Positions 1 to 11,516 of a stretch of 64,000 nt of DNA are shown here, in pieces. This DNA is from Hemileia vastatrix (lineage: Eukaryota; Basidiomycota; Pucciniomycetes; Pucciniales; Zaghouaniaceae): positions 9,696,498 through 9,760,497 of the forward strand of contig JASXTE010000017.1 in NCBI GenBank assembly GCA_030280995.1. Reading direction: 5' to 3'. The first letter of the stretch is position 1, and the number at the start of each line of letters is the position of its first letter. Under the pieces are notes generated by a model. The model was not told the origin of the DNA. It was given only the letters and a program-made list of their open reading frames with translations, and did not search any database. Made by a program: the position numbers and the translations under genes.

Positions 1-186
1 TTTTCTGTTCACAACCAATCAGAAATACCTTATATTTATATTCTATCTTTAAAAAAGCTAGATTTTATAATTTATGAAATGAAATTCTAACCATGTATGC
101 ACTTAACTACCCAATGCTAATGTTTACAACAAAAATAATGGGATTCTAAGCCTAAATTTAATGAATAATGAGAATGAGTAGGTGAT
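1..186. other. Flank of El-1, no gene seen
   Basis: A+T-rich sequence with no convincing reading frame. Its last five bases (182-186, GTGAT) are the left target-site duplication of El-1. Confidence 0.6.
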
Positions 187-1664
187 TGTTAGCCTGAATA
201 TCCCCAGGACTAAGTAAAAGGTACTTATAAGTTAATTTAAACACATGGACTATACATGGGAACAATAAATTAAAGTACACAAGTTGTATACATACGTAAA
301 AATTATGATAAAATACAATAAATGCCATTATAACACCTTATATACATGCATATATCCCTCTTTTATTAGTCTTACATACTTAATATTAAGTTGAAATATG
401 TTAGGGTAATCTTAAGGGACTTAAATATAAGGCCACATAATTTTTAAGTAGACATAAAGCTGTTGTTTTCATTGTTTTATGTAAAAATAAATAAATGCTC
501 TTCAAATCACTTAAAAGTTGATTATATGTACTATAAGTATAATAATATTATAAATTCACTTTAAAAGATAAATTTTTCTTAATTAGAGCCATTAATTTAG
601 CTACTCAAATGCATAAAAATAAAACTTTTCAATTTTGGTGTTTTTTATGCCAGAAATGGCTTCTGTGTACTGGCCACATACTGCCTGTATTTTCCCATGT
701 GAAAAGCTTCATTTTTAGAAAAGTTAGATTTTTCACATTATAATTACCCCAAATTCTATGCCCACTGTGGGGAAACACACTAAAATAGGCGACAGGCGCT
801 TATTTAGTGTCCTAGTTTAATTATAAATGTAGTGACCCTTATTATATGCACTAATTTCATTAATAACCTCAAGATTGGCACTTTAATTCACAACCACACT
901 TAAATTTGCCTAAATTAGTCAAGGATTTACCCATGCAAGTGCCTGCCAAGGACTTCACATCTCACACCCGTTTTTGGGTTTTTAAGTGGTTTCTCAGTCA
1001 ATTTTGGTTATTTTTGAATGAGGATTTCATGTAGTTTAATGTCATTATTAGCCCCATAATTTCTACTGTTAATCCCCCTTAATATTGAATAATAATTATT
1101 CTTAATTTTCCCTTTTTAATCTTTTATTTTAATGTATTACACGCATATACTCTCTTTTTTTCTTATTCTTTATTTTTGATAGATTATACTTATTACTACA
1201 GGATTTTGGCAGGTGATATCATTCAAATTATGCTACTTGTCACTATTTATATTTTTGGAAATTTCTATTAGTTGGAATGAGGTGTCATTAACTGTGTATA
1301 GAGCTGGTAAATCAAGGAGGTCATTGGGGAAGTTATTGGGTATAAAAGGAGGGGGTTTTTGGTCTTGTTTTCTACATTCTTTATCATTACAATCAAAACA
1401 TATAACCAATACAATTACAATACATATAAATAGTACTAATAAAGTCTTTTAATAGTATCTGAACTATTAAATATATTTTCCTACCAACTATGAGATTGTA
1501 AGCCATATATAATTAGTGAGATTTAAATTACTGAGTCCCTTATATTGAGTTCTATTTTAATACTTATTGGATTTGTACTACATTATTCATATAGGACCAT
1601 AAAATATTCTAGAAACTGATCATTCAAGCTAGTTCATGTCTCTGTACTTTATCTCAGCCTGAAA
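187..1664 (+). repeat. El-1 5' LTR (family II)
   Basis: About 1478 bp, starting TGTTAGCC (TGTCAGCC in other copies) and ending CAGCCTGAAA. It matches 17157-17313 plus 23731-25047, and in reverse 29830-31267 and 56534-58015. A G+C-richer block at about 1210-1400 holds the probable promoter; the 79-codon frame in this block recurs only as LTR sequence and is not taken as a gene. Confidence 0.9.
1341..1348 (+). promoter_or_regulatory. TATA box of the family II LTR
   Basis: TATAAAAG followed by GAGGGGG, kept at the same place in the 3' LTR (from 24722) and in the minus-strand copies near 30150 and 56855. Retention in four copies supports a core promoter role; the transcription start itself cannot be seen. 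Confidence 0.6.
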
Positions 1665-1666
1665 AT

Positions 1667-1679
1667 TGGGGACCTTTCC
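1667..1679 (+). promoter_or_regulatory. Primer-binding site of El-1
   Basis: TGGGGACCTTTCC, two bases after the LTR end. The same position and a related sequence occur after the 5' LTRs of El-2, El-3, El-4, El-5 and El-7, so all families probably use the same or a closely related tRNA primer. I could not name the tRNA. Confidence 0.65.
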
Positions 1680-2292
1680 TCAAGAATTCTGTTGTTTATC
1701 TTCCAGTAAGTAAAAATTCAAATAGAGGCTACAAGTAAATAAAATCCCTATACAAATGTTTGGATAATTACAACAGGTTGGGGTCACTTATATAGTGATT
1801 TCAGAAAAATAATCCCTGTTATATAATAAAATTGTGATGATGAACAAAATATTTTACCACTAATTTAACATAAAAATTGTTCTTAGTGGGAGTCTGTCAA
1901 TAGACCAATTAATTTTGTGATCTTTGCAGATAACAAACCAGATAATGAAAGCTAATTAATTTTTTTCTTTTAAAAAGGACTCTTAATCCCTTTTATTGGT
2001 TTGTAAAACTCATTAAATATTTAGAAAGAATATTACTGACAAATTTTCTTTTTTCAAATAAAAAAACATGGCCACATATTGTAGACCAGTTAAATCAAGT
2101 TACCACATAAGAAGAATATTTTTCTTTTGGAACTTTTAAATTCACTTAATATCTGCAAGTAAGCAGCTAAATTGTCTTCAGTAGTACTGATTAATACTGA
2201 TAAAACTCTCTTTTTGAAGTTTTAATATCTCAAATTTCAATTTTTTTTGATTTAAATTCCTTGTAAAAGTGTGTGACAACAATTATGATATT

Positions 2293-2350
2293 GTGAGTAA
2301 TAAGGAAAAACCTTATAAATTAAGACCTAGAGCTGAAAGACCTGTTACAG
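2293..2350 (+). other. El-1 gag-leader intron 1
   Basis: 58 nt, donor GTGAGT, acceptor TTACAG. Removal joins ...NYDI to DIQMEGQ, which aligns with the DITMEGQ and DVEM exon starts of the other elements. Length is 3n+1, as in all six copies. Confidence 0.6.
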
Positions 2351-2814
2351 GACATACAAATGGAAGGACAGGACTCTATCACCAACAACAACACTCCACA
2401 GATGTCTCTGTAGGAAAGTGAAAGACTTTTAAAACAAGTATGAATAAAGAAAACAAAAAATACTTTACAAGAAAAAATTCACTCCCTATCCACTCTGCTA
2501 AAAACCCTAACAATAAGAGTCAACAACATAGTAGACCAGATGAAAAATCTGGAGAAAAGAGCTGCAAAGGGTTTCATAGAAGTCAACCAAGCTCTAGTGG
2601 AATTAAAAGCTCAACCAACAACAGTTGCACACACCAATGCCACTGTGGCAACAGCCACACCTCCAGCCCAAGAGGAGGACCAAAAGATTACAGTAAGCAG
2701 ATGGAAGTGAGACTGGTATGACCCAAACTACAACAACCCTCAACAGCAGGGCTACAGTAGTCACCCTTAAAGGGGAAAGGAAAGTAGAGGCAGAGGAAAT
2801 GGAGTAAGACCTTG
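2351..2814 (+). pseudogene. El-1 exon 2: coiled-coil leader protein with WKWD motif
   Basis: Read in the frame opened by removing intron 1 it gives DIQMEGQ, a lysine-rich stretch, a short amphipathic helix-like segment, VSRWKWDW, HP-x-RGKESRGRGNG and a final RPW before TAA. The order coil - WKWD/WKWDW - HPY-like basic tail - PW-stop is shared with the other five elements. Several in-frame stops make it non-functional here. A second frame is open for 93 codons over the same DNA (2440-2721). Function is unknown; an RNA-binding or Gag-assembly accessory role is only a guess. Confidence 0.55.
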
Positions 2815-2872
2815 GTAAGTCATCCATCTTCTCATAATTAATTATATAATACTAACAAGGAATTATTTATAG
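2815..2872 (+). other. El-1 gag-leader intron 2
   Basis: 58 nt with donor GTAAGT, a perfect TACTAAC branch site and acceptor TTATAG followed by GTAAT. The exon 2 stop (TGG TAA) straddles the donor and is re-created by splicing. Confidence 0.6.
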
Positions 2873-3844
2873 GTAATGAGATTGATAGAAAGTTACTGGA
2901 TATAATTGATAAGATTTAAAAGATTAATCATTTGCAAATAACATTTTAAACTTGTCTTTACATTATGACAATGTACATGGTTTTATTGATCACCAGGATA
3001 ATAATAGTCACATTAAAATGAAACCAAATGAGGTAAATCCTGAGCCTGGTAATGAGTCTTCTAAACTGGACACAGAAAAAATTGAATATTTTTTAAAAGA
3101 AAATACAATGGAATCAATAATCATTAGAAAATTATTATTAAGAACTTAAAAATTAGAAGAATTCTCTAGAGAGTCTAACAATAATACAGAAAGTGTATTA
3201 TTAAACCTCACATAATCATTGAGTACCACAGCCAATAGGTTAAAAATTATTGAAAATTCAAATAGTGAATTAACCAATGAAAATAAAAGATTAAACTCTG
3301 AGATTAAGAATTTAAAAAATGAATTAGAAAATCTCAGAATATTATGGCTACCATAGAGGGATGTGTAAATTTGTCTTTTTCCAATGTGAATGATACCTTA
3401 ACACATGTACCTGTAATAAAAGATATGTTACAAAGAGTAGAAATTGAAATAGCTAAAATTTTATAAAATACTGATAAAGTAAAAGATAATACTTCCTATG
3501 TAGAATAAGTACCAGATTTTATGAAACACTCAGATGATAAACCAATGATTGAACATGAAAATAGTCTCATGGGCTGTGAGAATATAAAATCAAGAAAGGA
3601 TGAAATAAATGATCATCTTTCTAAAGTGAATTACTTAATATTCCTCAGGTTAGGAAAGCAAAAACTAACGAAAAGAACTGGCCTAAGTTAGATTAGTACC
3701 CTTCTTTTGATGGGGATTCAAAGTATGATTGGAAACAATTCATTCAGAGAATTGATAACTTAAAAGTTTCATACAAATTACCTGATGAAGAAATTACATC
3801 AAAATTGATATCTTTAGTTACAGATGTGGCCTTATTATGGTTTG
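2873..3844 (+). pseudogene. El-1 gag, N-terminal part (interrupted by El-2)
   Basis: Starts with the GTAAT-type exon 3 start, then a charged, helix-rich region with many stops, and then the conserved gag core from about 3680 (NWPKL-like, SFDGDSKYDWKQFIQRIDNL, YKLPDEE, SKLISL, VALLWF). El-2 is inserted exactly within this core after the codon region for LLWF; the core resumes at 12699 (ESILSEG). Five bases GTTTG are duplicated by that insertion. Confidence 0.7.
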
Positions 3845-5021
3845 TGTCAGCCTAGGTATCTCCAGGACTGAGTAATTCATATGGTTAAAATAAGATAAGC
3901 TTAATTACATTAAGCTTATTACTTAAAAATAAGGTTAAAATACTTATATATATGGTTATAATACACATATATATAATTATGACACTATTATATGACTTAT
4001 AGTAGTTTTAATAGCTTATCCATAGCCTAATAATACTTATTAAGGTGTTAATGGAGTCATAATATACTTATCTTAAGTGATATTAAGTAATTATAGACAT
4101 AAATAAGCTTATATGTATACATAAACCTCATATTCAGTGAAATATGTAGTTATATTATGTATATGTAGGTCTATAAGCAGGTTTTAACCTCTTAATAGCC
4201 TATATCATTTATTTTTCTGCTTATTTTAGGTCATATGGAAGTATTCAGTGGACTAACATTGCCTACACAAGCATATACACCTATTTCAGGCGCATATATC
4301 CAGTTTGGACAACTTAATCTGCTTCCTTGGATGGATTTTCATGGATTTATGGGTTGGGATATGATTACTGGGTTAATATGGATGCTTGGGGATGTTATTG
4401 GGGGCTTGGAAAGTTAATTTGGATCCTTTATATCCTTTGGGTTTCATTATATACTCTTTGGATGAGTTATTTCACCTGTTTCTTTATTGTATCCGCTTTT
4501 ATCTGTTAAATCTATTTATGGTATGGGTCTGTGGTATCATTAATTGTGATAAAGGGTCCTTACTGGAGGTCTGGGTGTTGAAACTGCTTTAAGGGTACGC
4601 CATGGGGAGTTGATGGGCCCTCACAGTGCTATAATTTCAGGGGATAGAAGTGACATCATCTGGATTGAAGGTCTGTGCACTCCAGTGGATTTTGGTAAAA
4701 GTAAGGGTGGATTAGACAGGTTATTGGCCATCACTTACTTACTACACTTCAGATAAACATTATAAAACAATTATTATCATATATAAATTTATTAAAAAGC
4801 ATTTATAAATTGATATAATCTTTATATAAGCTATAACTATATTTAATTATTCTATATTCCACCACTAGCACGCAAAAAATTCAAGTATTGTGAGATTATA
4901 TTGAGAATAACTATTTTATTAGTCTTCCTCTGAGGTTTAATCACTAAATAAGGTAACAATAAGTAGTAGGACCACTTATATTTAATATTAAATCATACTT
5001 GGATACAAGCACACACTGACA
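3845..5021 (+). repeat. El-2 5' LTR (family I, long form)
   Basis: 1177 bp, TGTCAGCCTAGG...GCACACACTGACA. Equivalent to 11517-12693. Compared with the El-3 LTRs (about 545 bp) it has an extra internal 631-bp block (4101-4731). Confidence 0.9.
4101..4731 (+). other. 631-bp LTR segment present in El-2, missing from El-3
   Basis: A G+C-richer block between short direct repeats (GACAT before it, GCCAT or GACAT at its end). The same block is at 11773-12403 in the 3' LTR, and El-3 has the flanks joined at one GACAT. It probably contains the LTR promoter because it takes the same central place as the TATA-bearing block of family II, though I see no clear TATA box in it. Overlapping frames of 60-84 codons here are not supported as genes. 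Confidence 0.6.
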
Positions 5022-5023
5022 AT

Positions 5024-5035
5024 TGGGGGATTTCC
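5024..5035 (+). promoter_or_regulatory. Primer-binding site of El-2
   Basis: TGGGGGATTTCC two bases after the LTR, a diverged form of the TGGGGACCTTTCC site in other families. Nothing recognisable follows in the 490-bp leader up to the ATG at 5523. Confidence 0.55.
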
Positions 5036-5522
5036 TTAGTTATTACTTATTATTTAGTATAAGCCTTAGGACCTGATTTTTACTCTATTACATCTCAAAC
5101 AAACCAAATATTTGGATCTTCAGCACAATAGTGAAACATCATAACTTAGTGATTGTGGAAAAGAGACCTTATAATAATTTTACTAATTTTTTATAATAAA
5201 AATTAGGTATTTACAGTAGTAACTGTACCCATTAAATTTCACTTGGTATTTGGTCACCAATATAATACCCAATTAAATTGATAATTGGTTAAATCTTGGT
5301 AAGCTAATTATACACCCTTATAAAGGTCTAGTTAAACTTATTATTTAATTTGTAACAGAATTTTTTTGAATTTTTATTATATTTTATTTAAATAAATAAA
5401 ATATAAATTCAGGGTAAGCTTCTGTGTTTTTTTTAGTAATTGTATTGCTAATATTTTTTGTCTAATAATTACCATATAGGTTTTCCCTTTTGTAGACATA
5501 AATATTTGTTATTTAAGAAACA

Positions 5523-6073
5523 ATGAGTGCTCCACAGGACAATATAAGTGGAAAACCTGCTTATAACACCAGGTCTAAAGCTAAAATCATTGCTCAAGGA
5601 CATCACCATGGAGGGTCAATCCTACCCACAACCAGAGTCTATGAGTATAGAGGAAAAGGAAACCCTTCTAAAAAAGATAAAAATCAAAAAGACTTCACCT
5701 CCTCTGAAGGATAAACTGTCCCATCTGGCCAAACATGTTCTGAAACTAGAGGAATCAAAGTCTACCATGCTAAAAGAGATAGAGAAGTTGCAAAACAACT
5801 GCAAGGTGGGGTTCCAACAGATGAATCAAAGCTTGGAAGAGTTAAAGGTAGGACAGCCAAGCCAACAACCCCTTACCCAAGGAGGGTCACATCATTCCCA
5901 CGAAAAAATCTTGGTGGAGAAATGGAAGTTGGATTGGTTCCACCTGCAGTGGTCAAGCCACAATTGCAACAGGGATCCACCCCCTCATCAGACTGCCTCA
6001 GCCAGACTGCCTCAGCTCACCCCTAAAAAGGAAAGCAAAAGCACCAAAATTCAGGGCTTGCTCTTATCCCATG
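5523..6073 (+). pseudogene. El-2 ORF1: exons 1 and 2 of the coiled-coil leader protein
   Basis: Exon 1 (5523-5543) encodes MSAPQDN; exon 2 (5599-6073) begins DITMEGQ and continues through KIKKTSPP, a coiled coil (about 5715-5850, LSHLAKHVLKLEESKS, EKLQNN), a Q/P-rich stretch, EKWKLDW and a basic tail ending IPW-TAA at the intron 2 donor. A 14-bp tandem duplication near 5995-6020 shifts the end of the frame, so the reading from 5548 runs out at 6081. The donor of intron 1 is mutated. The El-3 copy of this protein is clearly alignable. Function unknown. Confidence 0.6.
5544..5598 (+). other. El-2 gag-leader intron 1, donor mutated
   Basis: 55 nt, same length as in El-3. Donor reads ATAAGT where El-3 has GTAAGT, acceptor CAAG where El-3 has CCAG. 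Splicing would join MSAPQDN to DITMEGQ in frame. The donor mutation should abolish it. Confidence 0.55.
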
Positions 6074-6125
6074 GTAAGTAGATTACCCTCTCAGATAGAA
6101 TACAATACTGACAATTACAATATAG
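6074..6125 (+). other. El-2 gag-leader intron 2
   Basis: 52 nt, donor GTAAGT, branch TACTGAC, acceptor ATATAG followed by GTAAT. Reading straight through it is also open (MVSRLP...), joining an ATG at 6071 to gag. Confidence 0.6.
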
Positions 6126-7735
6126 GTAATGTTATTGATGTAAAATCTGTACAGAAAATTGCAGAGGACTTAAGACAATTAGGTTTTGATGTAGATACAT
6201 CTTATATATCTTTTGTTAAGAACAACAGTACTATTTATAATAATAATACAGTTAATCCTCAGTTGCCACCACTAATTAGTGAGATGAGAAGTTCAAAAAA
6301 CAATGAAAAAATTTAGAAGGAAGACATGGAGTATTTTAATAATAACCCAAATGTCCATAGAATTGTTTCAGCATTATGGAATAGAATGACTGAGTGTGAG
6401 GAACAAACAATTAAGCTCACAAGTATTGCAATTTTGTCCTTGACATTTAAAATTTCTCAACTGGAAAAAAGTAATAAAAAATTAGAGAATGAACACTTGG
6501 CTCTAACTCTTAAATATGATTCTTTAAGTAATAAATATAGTGAAATTTAAAATAAATTCTGTGAGTTAGAAAAATTTTATGAAGCAAATTTATTTAAATC
6601 TGAATCAAGAACTAAGTTATCTTTTTCAAAAACAAATCAGAGTGTCTCTGATCTGTTACAAAGATTAACTAAAGTTGAGATTGACACTGCTAATCTACTA
6701 ATGAATCAGGATTATCATAAGTATACACAGTATAATAATAATCCTTTCATTCAAAAAAATGAATCCTAACCATTTCCCATACCACCACAAGTAAAACCAT
6801 CTGGTGGTAATGTCAAGTCTGAAAATACAAATGTAAGTCACAATTCTGCGCATGAGGAAATACAAGACCATTTATCCAAAGTGAATGAGTTATTTAATTT
6901 ACCTAATATTAGTGAAATAAAATCCAATCAGAAGAACTGGCCAAAGATTGATCAGTACCCAACTTATGATGGGGAAACCAGCTCTGATTAGAAACATTTT
7001 ATTCAAAGAATTGACAACTTAAAATTCTCATATAAGTTACCAGATGAAGAAAAAACATCAAAATTGATCTCTTTATTTAAGAATGTTGCTTTATTATGGT
7101 TTGAAGCTGTTTTGAGTGAGGGTAAAGATTACTCTTGGGCTGAATGGAAAAAACTAATTGAAAAACAATTTAGAGGTTCTGAATTCAGGCTCACTCAGCA
7201 GAGACTGTATGAGAAAACTAGGTATAATCCATTGAATGGTGACAAACCTATGGTATTTTTAATGAACTTAAATAAAATATTAAAAGCCATTGAGCCAAAC
7301 ATGGATTTCAACTTATGGAAAGATAAGATAATATATAAATTACCTATATCTGTCAGAGACATTGTTGTAGCTAGAACAATAATATATAATGAATACTCTG
7401 AATTTAATAATATTTGCAATGAAATATTATTAAACCATAAGTATGAAGCAAGTTACACCACTTATAAAAAAATGAACCTGTGAAAAATTAGAATTCAAAC
7501 ACACTTCAGGAGAAGCAGAAAAAACCTACTGCTTCTGTAGTACCCAAAAAGTTTAGAACTAATACTTGTTATAAGTGTAATATACCTTGGGTTAAAGGTC
7601 ACAAATTTGAGAAGAATTTAAATATTGTTCAAAGTCAGCATGAATCTGAAAATAAAACAGAAAAAAGTAAAGATTCAAGTGTTTATGACAGTAATATCTC
7701 ATATAGTGAAGAGAATGAAGTCTGTATGTTTTAAG
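6126..7735 (+). pseudogene. El-2 gag
   Basis: Capsid/nucleocapsid precursor. The N-terminal part is helical and asparagine-rich; it has stops at 6314 (GAG in El-3 became TAG) and 6548. The core from about 6930 has NWPKIDQYPTYDG, YKLPDEE, LISLF, ALLWFE, a FRGSEFRLTQQRLYEKTRY segment and a KIIYKLPISVRDIVVAR segment, matching the retrotransposon gag family. Near 7560 a CCHC-type knuckle of spacing C-x2-C-x7-H-x-C has lost its last Cys (Phe). A frameshift and a stop separate it from protease. Confidence 0.75.
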
Positions 7736-7740
7736 ATGAT

Positions 7741-8393
7741 TTGTCCATCTTTGAAACTCCAATACTAAACATGGACTCAAATGAATCTTTAATGAATTTT
7801 GTTGATGCTGAAAACATTAAGGATATACAAGCTGATAACTTGAAAATGACACCTATCACCGTTCCAGCTATCATTTCTGGAGAAGATGTAAATATAATAT
7901 TCAACACAGGAGCTTCTGGTTCTGTTTTTTCAACAAAAACATTACAGAAAATTTATAGTGAGTATAAGTCAAAGCTTGAACCCCTTCAAAGTAAAAATTG
8001 GAGAGGTTTTGGATCAGTACTACACCTCATTAGTAGATACAAAGCTGCTGTTTTTTTAAACATCAAAATGGCTATGCTAGAGTAACTTGTGACTTTGTAG
8101 TAATGGACAATAGTAATTGTAGTAACTGTTTTATCATTGGAACTGACATTCTGACTAAGTTTGGTGTGAAATTAGACCCTGCTAATAATAATTTTACAAT
8201 TGGCATGAATGGTAAAAGGAAATTTAAAATAAATTCTTTTAACACAGTCTTACACATTGAGTCAGTAATAAATATTTCTTTCAAAGGAAGAGAATCCAAT
8301 GAGATGGAACTTCGGGAAAAAGAAATTTCAAAAGCATCATTTGGCACTCAGATAAGTAAAACTGAGAAAATAAATATTTTGGACTTAATTTAA
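7741..8393 (+). pseudogene. El-2 aspartic protease and linker to RT
   Basis: Retropepsin-like domain cleaving Gag-Pol. The active-site motif reads NTGASGS instead of D-(S/T)-GA (about 7902-7920), so the catalytic Asp is lost. A frameshift near 8080 moves the second half (FIIGTDILTKFGVKLDP) to another frame. The linker KASFGTQI resembles the one in El-4. Not functional. Confidence 0.7.
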
Positions 8394-8402
8394 TCATTTG
8401 CA

Positions 8403-9874
8403 ATGGCTTTTGCACATGGAACCAATGAACTTGGCCTTGTAAAAGATCATGAGATGAAAATTAGTTTAACCTGTGATATGGATAATATTCCTGCTATTCT
8501 TAAAAATAAACCATACCCTGCTTCATCAATGAAGAGTAAAGAAATAGAGGATAATATTAAGATGTTATTAAAAATGAACATGTTTGAAAAGGTGGAAACT
8601 ACACCAAAAAATTGTGTAATATCACCAGTGCTAATTTCTTATGAACAAGACAAAGCAAGACTGTGCGGTGATTATAGAGCATTAAATAAATTTACAGTAC
8701 ATGATATTTATCCCTTGCCAAGGATTGCCTCTATACATGCCACCCTTAAAGGTGCTAAATATATAAGTTGCCTAGATGGAAATAAAGTGTACCATCAGAT
8801 TCCTGTAGAAAATAATTCACAGAACTTTTTGTTAACAACAACACATATGGGAATATATAAATATGTCAGGATGCCATTTGAACCAAAAAATGCTCCTTCA
8901 GTATTTCAGAAGTTAATGGATATAAAATTCCATAATGAAATGATTAAAGGATAGTTAATGGTATACATTGATGACATCATAGTGTTCTCTAAGACATATG
9001 ATGAACACTTAATCCATTTAAAGAAGGTATTTCTAAAGATGGATGAAATAAAAATGACCCTTGCAATGAAAAAATGTAAATTTGGGTTTGAATCTTTAAA
9101 AGTGCTTGGTCATATTGTATCTGGCTTACAAATATGTGTAGACCAAAAAAAGGTGGCTGCAATCAAGAATATTGGAATTCCTCAAAATGTAAAGGATGTG
9201 AAATCTTTTCTTGGTATGTGTGGTTATTATGGACAATATATAAAGAACTACCAATTAATTGCTGCACCATTGACCACACTAATAAAGAAATCAGAAGCTT
9301 TCATTTGGAATAATGAAAGACAACAGGCTTTTGATAAGTTGAAAGAATGTTTGATGACAGACCCTATCTTGGGATTACCAGATTTCCAATTGCCTTTTGT
9401 ATTGTATACAGATGCAAGTTTTATTGGTCTGGGTGCTGCTTTGCATCAAAAACAACTTATTGAAGGAAAAATGTCAGAAGTAGTAATTTTCTATATTTCA
9501 CGTACTCTAAGAAGTAGTGAATTAAAATATGGTGCTACTCAACTTGATGTTTGCCAGTAGTATGGGCTCTTGAGAATCTACATTATTACCTGGAAGACCA
9601 AAAATTTGAGTTATTAACTGACTGTAGTGCAGTTAAGTCACTCTTAAACATGAAAACTCCTAATAGACATATGTTTAGATGGAAATTAGCTGTACAAGAA
9701 TACAGTGGACAGATGACTATTACACATAGATCAGGAACCTTACACTCTAATGTAGATCTGTTATCTAGAGTACCTCTATCCAATAATGATGATAATCTTG
9801 CTCATGTTCCTGAAACAGATATTATTAACATTTATGGCATTCATATTGTAGATCTTGAGGATGAATTTATGTGA
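8403..9874 (+). pseudogene. El-2 reverse transcriptase and RNase H
   Basis: RT fingers and palm: KPYPASS, VISPVLISYEQDKARLCGDYRALN, CLDGNKVYHQIPV (motif A Asp kept), RMPFEPKNAPSVFQ (usual FGP changed to FEP), YIDD at 8964-8975. A TGG to TAG stop at 8952-8954 splits the domain just before YIDD. RNase H follows with LYTDASF, a region normally reading LECLAVVWALE here frameshifted near 9550, and LLTDCSAVKSLL. Normally one polyprotein with integrase. Confidence 0.85.
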
Positions 9875-11400
9875 TCAATTCTTGATAATTATGTTTCAGA
9901 TCCTGACTTGAGTAGACTTACTACAATATTAAATGATCCATCTAATGCTTCAATGAGTGTTTTAATAAAAACATTACCACAAAAGTATAAATAAGCATTA
10001 GAAAAAGGAAAATATTTCATTGAGGATGGTTTTATATATTACAGGAATAAATTAAGCAATGTACTTGTAATCCCCCCTTCAATGAAGGATTTAATGTTAA
10101 GTATATGTCATGATGATATATTAGCAGGTCATTTCGACTTCCATAAAACATTAACCAGAGTAAAAAATACAGCTTGGTTAATTAACATGCCTCATGATGT
10201 TCAAAAATATGTTGAGACATGTGATTCTTGTCAAAAATCTAAAAGATTAACAGGAAAAAGAGCTGGTTTATTACAACAACTTGAAAAAAAACAAAAGCTC
10301 CATGGGAAATAGTTAACATGGACTTTGTAACAGGTTTTCCAATAGCAGGGCATAAGAGTTATACCTCCTGCTGGGTAATTGTAGATAGATTTACAAAAAG
10401 GTGTAAATTTATTCCTACCCACAAAGAGGTTTCTGCAAAGGACTTGGCTTTTCTATGGTGGACACAAATGTTAAATATAGCAGGATTCCCCAAAGCAATA
10501 GTCTCAGACAGAGATCCTAAATTTACTTCTGAGTTCTGGACATCACTTATGGATGATTCAGGGTGTCAATTAAAACTTTCTACAGAACGCCATCCACAAA
10601 CTGATGGGCTAGAAGAAAGAATGATACAAACTTTAGAAGATATGATAAGAAGATATTGTGCTTTTGGTCTTGACTTTAAAGAAAATGAAAAATCCACAAA
10701 TGTTTGGGTAACCCTTATCCCAGGTTTAGAATTTGCATACAATAGTACAGTACATTCTGTCACTGGGAAAAAGCCATTTGAGTTATGGTTGGGTTATGTA
10801 CCTAATACTCCTGCTAAAACTCTTAATAAATTACCAAGATTGGATATCCATCCAGATACAAAGTCTTTTCTTCAGATGCAAGAATTATGCAGAAAGCATG
10901 CTCAAAAATGTATAAATAAGGCATTTGAGTATGAGAAGAAAAGATAGGATAAAGCCCATAAAGAAAAAATGTTCAAAGAGGCTGATGTAGTCCTTATTTC
11001 TACACTACATTTCAATTTAAATGTGAATGTTAAATTAAAGGATCCATTCATTGGACCATTTGTAGTAAAAAAGATGGTTGGTAACAATGCTGTTGAAGTT
11101 ATTCTATATGCACCATATGATAGAAAACATCCAGTATTTCCTATTTCTCTTAAAAAACCATACCATTATAATGATACTGCTCTGTTTCCAAGAAGATCAG
11201 GAAGGCATAAACAGCAACCTGAAGAAATAGTTGAAAATTCAGAAATTGAAAAGATACTTAAAAAGAGACACCTTACTAAAGAAAAGGGAGTTGAGTATCT
11301 ATTAAGGTTTAAAAATAAATCAGGTGAATATGACCAGTGGATTCCAGAAAATGAAATCTCTGATCTTGAAAATCTCTTGAAAAAAATTAAATCCAAATAA
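9875..11400 (+). pseudogene. El-2 integrase and chromodomain
   Basis: The HHCC zinc domain (HDDILAGH, CDSCQKSK) is followed by the DDE core: Asp in NMDFVTGFP, Asp in VSDRDPKFTSEFW, Glu region HPQTDGLEERMIQ. All three catalytic residues are recognisable. Stops at about 9990 and 10945 and a frameshift near 10310 break it. The C-terminus (about 11240-11400) reads EYLLRFKNKSGEYDQWIPENEI, the chromodomain pattern that steers chromovirus integrases to marked chromatin. TAA at 11398-11400 ends the polyprotein. Confidence 0.85.
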
Positions 11401-11516
11401 TACTGTAAAATTCAGTATATGTAATATAGAAATTTTAAAATTATATTTCTATTCACTTCTTACTTATTAATTAAAATGACTTAACATTTTTATATTGTTT
11501 TTTTTGGGTGAGGAAG

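Noticed and set aside
1213..1452. 79-codon frame, repeated as 91 codons at 24561-24836
   Set aside because: Both are the same segment of the family II LTR around the TATA box; in the minus-strand copies the frame is not kept.
4235..4592. Overlapping frames of 60-68 codons (MEVFSGLTLPTQ..., repeated at 11907-12285)
   Set aside because: They lie inside both El-2 LTRs at equivalent places, are short, and the two copies differ by non-silent changes; they are LTR promoter-region sequence, not a gene.
6071..6125. Simple termination-reinitiation at ATGGTAA as the sole explanation for gag expression
   Set aside because: The ATG is replaced by TTG in El-1 and GTG in El-3, while TGG-TAA and splice signals stay; kept only as an alternative hypothesis.
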